Positions 7,383 through 11,903 of a stretch of 11,903 nucleotides of DNA are shown here, piece by piece; the first letter of the stretch is position 1; each line of letters starts with the position of its first letter. Location of the stretch: positions 1-11,903 of the forward strand of contig CAZXYF010000092.1 in the NCBI GenBank assembly GCA_964644705.1, read 5' to 3'. The position numbers and the translations under genes are program-made. The notes beneath the pieces are model-generated. The model had not been told where the DNA came from and ran no database searches. It saw nothing but the letters and a program-made list of their open reading frames with translations. The stretch comes from CAZXYF01 sp964644705. Its GTDB lineage: Bacteria; Planctomycetota; Brocadiia; SM23-32.

Positions 7383-9491
7383 ATGGATCGCCAGGCAGTA
7401 ATTTCGTTGCTGAGCATATTTATACTGACCCTGCTCACCTTCAGTTTAAAGAGTGTCTGGGCTATAGACAATTCCGCTGTAGAACAAAAACATCCTGTCC
7501 GGTTTCAGATCAAGGATGCGGAACAATCCCTACCTCATGAGGCCCGGTGTGACGTTACAGTGCACAAACGAACAAAGGGCAATTGGCAGGAGGTTTGGGA
7601 AAAACGTGTGGAGATCGGCAAAACACTCCACAGCAAACTGGCGGCCGGAAAATATCGCGTGAGGGCTGAACTGGAGGACTGGATCCAAAGAGCACATTAC
7701 ACCGAACCTACTAAGAAGTTTCAGGTACCGCGATCAGCAAAAATACAGATAGAGATGACAAAGGCCCCCATACATGCGATGATTTTGCAAATAACCGACC
7801 AAAATGGACACCCCATTTCCGATATTCCGATCATATTGGAGCAAAACGCACCGGATTATAACGGAAACGGGCGTCTGGTGAATGGTGGTTTAACGCAAAA
7901 AAAACAGACAAATGAACGGGGCCGGGTGACATTCAAGTTTATTGGCTCAAAACTCCCTGGCCGGTTCACAGTCAAATGCCCGAAGCGACATATAAATCTG
8001 TCTGAGTTTCTATACACCGTCAGGGCCCGGAAGCGCTGGCAGAGAAGCAAACCGTATGTGTTGGAGGCGGAAAGGAAGAAGATCAACGGAACCCTTGAAT
8101 GTCGCCTGCGTGTGGGGAAGGAAATCATGTCTATGGGAAAAGGCCTCAAAACACTATTGCGCGCAGATGCCTATGATCAGGGTTCCGAGGGCGTCTTAAC
8201 TCTATTCGAAACCCAGAGACGAGGCAGTGGAGGTCCCCATTACCAAGTATTTATCCGGGACGGGAAAGCACAGTTGTGTGGTCTTGAAAACAGAGAGTAT
8301 CTTGTTGTGATAGAGACGCCGGCAGAAACAGGGCGAAGATACCTGTTTCCAGCGAGCGAAAGAAAAACGATACGCATTGAGGATGGTGAACTGGCCGGGC
8401 CTCGGAACATAGTCTTTTCCTGGCCGGGGGCAAACAGGGTACCTGTTGAGTTTCAGGTGATAGCCGGACCACGGGGTGAGGGAAAACCCGTTCCAAACGC
8501 AAGAGTCAAACTGGGGATCGCCCGATACTCCCACATCGGCATGCCTTTTTTAAAAAACCGAGTGAAACATACGGATAAACGGGGCCTTGTAAAAACAAAA
8601 CTGGCCCCGCGCAAGTACCATGCTAAACTCTACCATCAGGGGTATGAACGAAAGGAGATAGAGTTCGAAGTTACGGAAAACGGAAGTAAGGGCAACATTG
8701 TATTGGAAAAAAAACCCGCCTATCCGGTTCTGCGGGGATACGTGCGCTGTGAGGGCAACCCAGTTCAAGACGCCAGAGTTTACGCCATTGTCGTTGATAA
8801 TAGCGATGGCAGAGCCAGGAGAAAGCCCATCAGTCTGGGCAAAACTGATAAGCAGGGCCACTATCAGGGGAAGTTACCCCGGGGAACGAAAAAGGGTCAA
8901 AAAATACTGCTTCGAGTTACCCGAAATGATTTTGCGCAAATGCATGCGTTAACCACCAATGACACGGAAAAGATACGGGCCGATATAAACTGTGCCCCAC
9001 AACTTAATGTGAAAGTCCAGCTTGCGGGAGAATACAGCAACCTGGCCGACGAGGGCGGCATGTTGCGGATATTCCCAGATGATGCCGGATACATGGCCGG
9101 CAATTACCGAGTGTCCGCACAGGGGGAGGCTACCATAAATCCGGTTCCTGGCATATACGAAATATATTTCATCTCGACAAAAGACGCAGAGCCCAACACC
9201 AGAATGGCCCCGCCCGTGTATGTTTTGGGAGAATATGAGTTATATGAGGGCCAGGAGAATCTGACTATACGGTTGGATGAGCAACCGGAATCCCGACCGG
9301 GTAACGAACTCCAGAAAGAGCTCAGAGCCCGACGGGATCTGGCAGTTCGGCAAACTCCGGAAAATGATCCGGAATCATATGGGTGGCAGGCTGTCATCCT
9401 GACGCTCGCCGGTATCATTGCCGCAGGACTTATCACTTATCTGCTGACTGTAAAAGGCATAAAATATGGGCCCTCTGATGGCAGGAAATAG
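7383..9491 (+). CDS. Membrane-anchored basic beta-sandwich surface protein, paralogue 1
   Basis: AGGAG eight bases upstream supports this ATG. The 702 residues start with a signal peptide (hydrophobic core about 6-22, likely cleavage after VWA at 27). They end with one membrane helix at about 668-690 and a short basic tail (KGIKYG and onward), the layout of a type I membrane protein. The ectodomain looks like a chain of small beta-sandwich modules. Phrases such as GHPISDIPIILEQ near 142-154, GKPVPNARVKL near 367-377 and TDKRGLVKTKLAPRKYHAKL near 397-416 recall the carboxypeptidase-regulatory-like, PEGA or CnaB-like folds used in surface proteins. That assignment rests on pattern only. By hand count there are 114 Lys/Arg against 79 Asp/Glu. 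The next gene is its full-length paralogue. No enzyme motif is seen. Confidence 0.85.
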   Translation: MDRQAVISLLSIFILTLLTFSLKSVWAIDNSAVEQKHPVRFQIKDAEQSLPHEARCDVTVHKRTKGNWQEVWEKRVEIGKTLHSKLAAGKYRVRAELEDWIQRAHYTEPTKKFQVPRSAKIQIEMTKAPIHAMILQITDQNGHPISDIPIILEQNAPDYNGNGRLVNGGLTQKKQTNERGRVTFKFIGSKLPGRFTVKCPKRHINLSEFLYTVRARKRWQRSKPYVLEAERKKINGTLECRLRVGKEIMSMGKGLKTLLRADAYDQGSEGVLTLFETQRRGSGGPHYQVFIRDGKAQLCGLENREYLVVIETPAETGRRYLFPASERKTIRIEDGELAGPRNIVFSWPGANRVPVEFQVIAGPRGEGKPVPNARVKLGIARYSHIGMPFLKNRVKHTDKRGLVKTKLAPRKYHAKLYHQGYERKEIEFEVTENGSKGNIVLEKKPAYPVLRGYVRCEGNPVQDARVYAIVVDNSDGRARRKPISLGKTDKQGHYQGKLPRGTKKGQKILLRVTRNDFAQMHALTTNDTEKIRADINCAPQLNVKVQLAGEYSNLADEGGMLRIFPDDAGYMAGNYRVSAQGEATINPVPGIYEIYFISTKDAEPNTRMAPPVYVLGEYELYEGQENLTIRLDEQPESRPGNELQKELRARRDLAVRQTPENDPESYGWQAVILTLAGIIAAGLITYLLTVKGIKYGPSDGRK
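7459..7682 (+). repeat. Highly conserved block shared with the second paralogue (first copy)
   Basis: This 224-bp coding block aligns without gaps to 9713-9936 at a constant offset of 2254 bases. I counted 19 mismatches (91.5% identity). It codes for the end of the signal peptide and the first ectodomain module, about residues 26-100. Similarity falls sharply on both sides of the block. Confidence 0.85.
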
Positions 9492-9561
9492 ATGGCCCCT
9501 ACTGCCCAGCTTTGCGTTCCTACTGCAATAGTTTTGCCTGTCCCCTTGGCCAGCACAGTTG

Positions 9562-9577
9562 CCAGCATTTATGCTGG
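9562..9577 (+). other. Short hairpin in the leader of the second paralogue
   Basis: CCAGCA and TGCTGG form a perfect 6-bp stem around TTTA, extendable by one A-T pair. No T-run follows, so it is a poor intrinsic terminator. It lies 59 bases before the start at 9637 and could affect mRNA stability or partial read-through between the paralogues. Confidence 0.35.
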
Positions 9578-9622
9578 GGCGTGTTCGGACTGCCTATGGA
9601 TATATACACTATAAGTTACAAC

Positions 9623-9627
9623 AGGAG
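9623..9627 (+). promoter_or_regulatory. Ribosome binding site that fixes the start of the second paralogue
   Basis: AGGAG lies nine bases before the ATG at 9637. The reading frame is open further upstream to a TTG at 9559, but that start has no ribosome binding site and would place 26 polar residues before the signal peptide. Starting at 9637 gives a signal region exactly collinear with that of the first paralogue, residue for residue. Confidence 0.75.
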
Positions 9628-9636
9628 AGCGCGAAA

Positions 9637-11766
9637 ATGATGCGCAAGTCAGTATTTATTTTGCCGGGAGTATTTATGGTGGCGTTGCTTGCCTGCAGCG
9701 CAAAGAGCGCTTGGGCTATAGACAAATCAGGTATAGAACAAAAGCATTCTGTCCGGTTTCAGATCAAGGATGCGGAACAATCCCTACCTGATGAGGCCCG
9801 GTGTAACGTTACAGTGTACAAACGAACAGAGGGCAAATGGCAGGAGGTTTGGGAAAAACGTGTAGAAATCGGCAAAACATTCTACAGCAAACTGGTGGCC
9901 GGAAAATACCGCGTGAGGGCTGAACTGGGAGACTGGGATAAAGAGGTGCGACACACTGAGGCTGTGAAGAAGTTCAAGGTACCAAATACCCAGAAGGTCC
10001 GATTGCTCATAAAAAAAGCCCACGTCCATTCAATCCAGCTAAAAATCGTGGATGCGGCCGGCAAGCCCGTCCCCAATTGCCGGATCAAACTGATTTATGA
10101 TTTTCAGGGAGATGAACGAGGAGACGGGCGTTTTTTGAACACGAAATCCGACGAACAGGTGAAACGAACAAACCATCAAGGAATCGTGCAGTTTAAGTAC
10201 GTAGGCGCATTACCCACCCTGTTCGATGCGATAAGCCTCGGGAAACGCGTCAAGATGAAGAAACTTGTTCCTATGGAGCGTGCCCTTCCTCGGTGGCAGA
10301 AGGGCAAACCCGTGATAATGGAAGCTGAACGGGAACAGCTCAACGGAACGATTAAGTGCCTTGTCCGCGCGCAGAGCGAAACTTTACCGATGAAGGAGGG
10401 CCTGAGAAAACTGTTTGAAGAGAGGCGATGTGTCCCTGGGATCAGTTTACTTCTCCGGTCAATCCCTGGGCGACAACACTGTTCTGCTGCGGCGATCAAA
10501 AATGGTGAAGCGGAACTATACGATCTTGAAAACGGAAATTATAAGGCCGAGCTATTCTATAAAGGAAACACACTCAAACCCGCAGGTGCAAGAAACACAA
10601 TACGTATTAAGAATGGTGAATTGGTCGGCCCCTCCAGAATGGTCTTTTATTGGCCCGGAGAGAGCAACGTCCCCGTGACGTTTCACGTTGTGGATGGCGA
10701 TAAGAATGGCCCGCTGCCGAACGCAAAAATTGCAAAAAAAGGTCCCGAGCGTGCACACAGGAAATCGGTTAGAAAAAACAACCGGACCAATGAAAACGGA
10801 CGTCTGAAGCGAAAACTAAATCCTGGCGAATATACGTTTATCATCAGTCACAGGCTGTTTCCTCCGAAAAAAGTTAACTTTGCAGTGAAGAAAGGGGAAA
10901 ACAGTGTACAGATTACACTTGATAAAAAATCCCCAACTATGGAAGGGGTCGTGCGTACGGGAGGACAGCCGACTAAAGGGGTTTCAATAGACGCCAAGTA
11001 CCTCATCGATGACGCTGATAATTACCATGGAAGAGCGGGAAGCCGGGACCAGACCGACCGACATGGTCATTATGAAATCCTACTACCGCGTAACGTGGAG
11101 AACGAAGACATAATATTTCTCCGGATTTCCCGGGACAAGTTCTCCAGAACAACGTTTTCAGAGTTGCGCGCGGTTTCGGCCAATGCAACCAACGGAATGT
11201 GGGTGCCTATAAAGCTTGAGCCACAATTAAAACTCAAAGTCCAGTTTGTGGGCAAATATTCTAACCTGCTCAACGAAGGTGGCGGTTTGTGGATAATTCC
11301 GGCCGATTCGGGTCACCTATCCGGCACGTATCGTATACCGCGGGGCAACAACCAATTCGTCATTACGCCGGTTCCCGGGAGATACGAACTGTATTTCAGA
11401 CCCCGAAAAGATATAAACGCCGATTCGCCGCGCATCATGTATATCCTCGGCAAACAAAAACTGCGGGAGGAACAAAGTCATCTGACCCTCCGCATCGATG
11501 AAAAACCAGAAACCCTCTCGAAACTAAAACTGTTGAAAAAACTTGAGGCCAGACGAAACAGACCACCTAAATATCGTCCGATCAAAAAGATCATACCGCG
11601 TAAACGGCAGGAAAAGAGAGTTAGTGGTAAAACCGGGGAAACACTCGACCCGGAAAAAGGCAGCGGACTTTTGGCAGTATTGAAAATGGCGGCAATTGTC
11701 GGCGGACTCGGGGCCGCAATACTTGCGATGATTATAATCACCCGAAAAAGTCATGACTCAACGTGA
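9637..11766 (+). CDS. Membrane-anchored basic beta-sandwich surface protein, paralogue 2
   Basis: From the ATG at 9637 the product has 709 residues and is collinear with the 702-residue neighbour over its whole length. It has a signal peptide, beta-rich modules and a C-terminal membrane helix at about 679-701 (within LAVLKMAAIVGGLGAAILAM), with a short polar tail. Residues about 26-100 are nearly identical to the paralogue. The rest is clearly related but much more diverged, with shared landmarks such as NGELVGP, PVTFHVV, YSNLLNEGG and ITPVPGRYELYF. It differs at the export signal: VALLAC at residues 15-20 resembles a lipobox, although cleavage after AWA at 27 would match the paralogue. The region before the membrane helix (about 640-670) is rich in Lys and Arg. 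Function is unknown; tandem duplication with divergence suggests two variants of one surface component. Confidence 0.85.
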   Translation: MMRKSVFILPGVFMVALLACSAKSAWAIDKSGIEQKHSVRFQIKDAEQSLPDEARCNVTVYKRTEGKWQEVWEKRVEIGKTFYSKLVAGKYRVRAELGDWDKEVRHTEAVKKFKVPNTQKVRLLIKKAHVHSIQLKIVDAAGKPVPNCRIKLIYDFQGDERGDGRFLNTKSDEQVKRTNHQGIVQFKYVGALPTLFDAISLGKRVKMKKLVPMERALPRWQKGKPVIMEAEREQLNGTIKCLVRAQSETLPMKEGLRKLFEERRCVPGISLLLRSIPGRQHCSAAAIKNGEAELYDLENGNYKAELFYKGNTLKPAGARNTIRIKNGELVGPSRMVFYWPGESNVPVTFHVVDGDKNGPLPNAKIAKKGPERAHRKSVRKNNRTNENGRLKRKLNPGEYTFIISHRLFPPKKVNFAVKKGENSVQITLDKKSPTMEGVVRTGGQPTKGVSIDAKYLIDDADNYHGRAGSRDQTDRHGHYEILLPRNVENEDIIFLRISRDKFSRTTFSELRAVSANATNGMWVPIKLEPQLKLKVQFVGKYSNLLNEGGGLWIIPADSGHLSGTYRIPRGNNQFVITPVPGRYELYFRPRKDINADSPRIMYILGKQKLREEQSHLTLRIDEKPETLSKLKLLKKLEARRNRPPKYRPIKKIIPRKRQEKRVSGKTGETLDPEKGSGLLAVLKMAAIVGGLGAAILAMIIITRKSHDST
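9713..9936 (+). repeat. Highly conserved block shared with the first paralogue (second copy)
   Basis: This is the partner of 7459-7682, with 205 of 224 positions identical and no gaps. Of the differences in the first part, most cluster before the codon for residue 35. The block ends at the codons for DW (residues 99-100), after which the two genes diverge at once. Confidence 0.85.
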
Positions 11767-11849
11767 AACCGGAACGGACTTTTTTTGTGTCCCATCAGCC
11801 GCCGAACCTGATGCTTCATCTTCCAGAACAATCCACAAAGGAGCCTGAA

Positions 11850-11903
11850 ATGCCCGATCGACCGAACGTCCTGTGGCTGACCTACGAGGACACTTCGCCG
11901 CAA
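11850..11903 (+). CDS. Sulfatase family protein, N-terminal fragment at the window edge
   Basis: AAAGGAG at 11837-11843, six bases upstream, supports the ATG at 11850. Only 18 codons are in the window: MPDRPNVLWLTYEDTSPQ. The RPNVLWLTYEDTSP pattern is the typical first strand of the alkaline-phosphatase-like sulfatase fold. The acidic residues after the strand (Glu-Asp here) normally help to bind the catalytic calcium. Such enzymes hydrolyse sulfate esters of sugars or other substrates and are numerous in PVC bacteria. No signal peptide is visible at this start, so it is either cytoplasmic as annotated or exported by a means not seen here. The active-site Cys/Ser motif lies outside the window. 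It follows the second paralogue by 83 bp on the same strand. Confidence 0.75.
   Translation, partial: MPDRPNVLWLTYEDTSPQ

Noticed and set aside
9559..9636. Longer start (TTG at 9559) for the second paralogue
   Set aside because: No ribosome binding site, and the extra 26 residues would precede the signal peptide. The ATG at 9637 has AGGAG nine bases upstream and aligns with the start of paralogue 1.
11773..11793. T-run between short GGAC and GTCC arms after the second paralogue, considered as a terminator
   Set aside because: The stem is only four base pairs and the T-run lies in the loop rather than after the stem.

Overview
The window reads as a mid-GC Gram-negative-type bacterial chromosome, most likely from the Planctomycetes-Verrucomicrobia-Lentisphaerae (PVC) side of the tree. 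The grounds are indirect: a sulfatase start of the kind that is numerous in those genomes, large secreted or membrane-anchored proteins of unrecognised family, and a relic of an IS1634-type element with a sequence style I associate with planctomycetes and deltaproteobacteria. No marker gene fixes the taxon.

Left third (1-2800). One intact gene, a flavodoxin-fold protein (446-1003), lies between two inverted copies of a roughly 58-bp repeat (1-58 and 1044-1101, 84% identical by hand count). To its right, on the minus strand, lies a decayed IS1634-family transposase (2593 down to about 1134). It has four single-base frameshifts of the same sign and lacks its C-terminal end. A good promoter abuts its start, and a probable IS end lies near 2743-2765. 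About 530 bp with no recognisable gene follow.

Right two thirds (3297-11903). Every gene here is on the plus strand, and each of the five clear starts has a Shine-Dalgarno sequence. In order they are: a membrane-anchored, helical-repeat protein split by a -1 frame change at a run of eight C; a secreted, strongly acidic, cysteine-containing protein of 598 residues; two tandem paralogues (702 and 709 residues), each with a signal peptide, a long basic beta-rich ectodomain and one C-terminal membrane helix; and the first 18 codons of a sulfatase. Gaps of 253, 159, 145 and 83 bp would allow either one loose operon or separate promoters.

How they may work together (inference). The four large proteins look like parts of one cell-surface assembly, with two basic membrane-anchored proteins, an acidic exported protein and a membrane-tethered helical scaffold. 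The adjoining sulfatase raises the possibility of a role in binding or processing sulfated polysaccharide. I recognise none of the four as a named family. The points most worth checking are the C8 tract (phase switch, programmed frameshift or base-calling error), the near-identical 224-bp block at the start of the otherwise diverged paralogues, and the opposite charge of neighbouring exported proteins.
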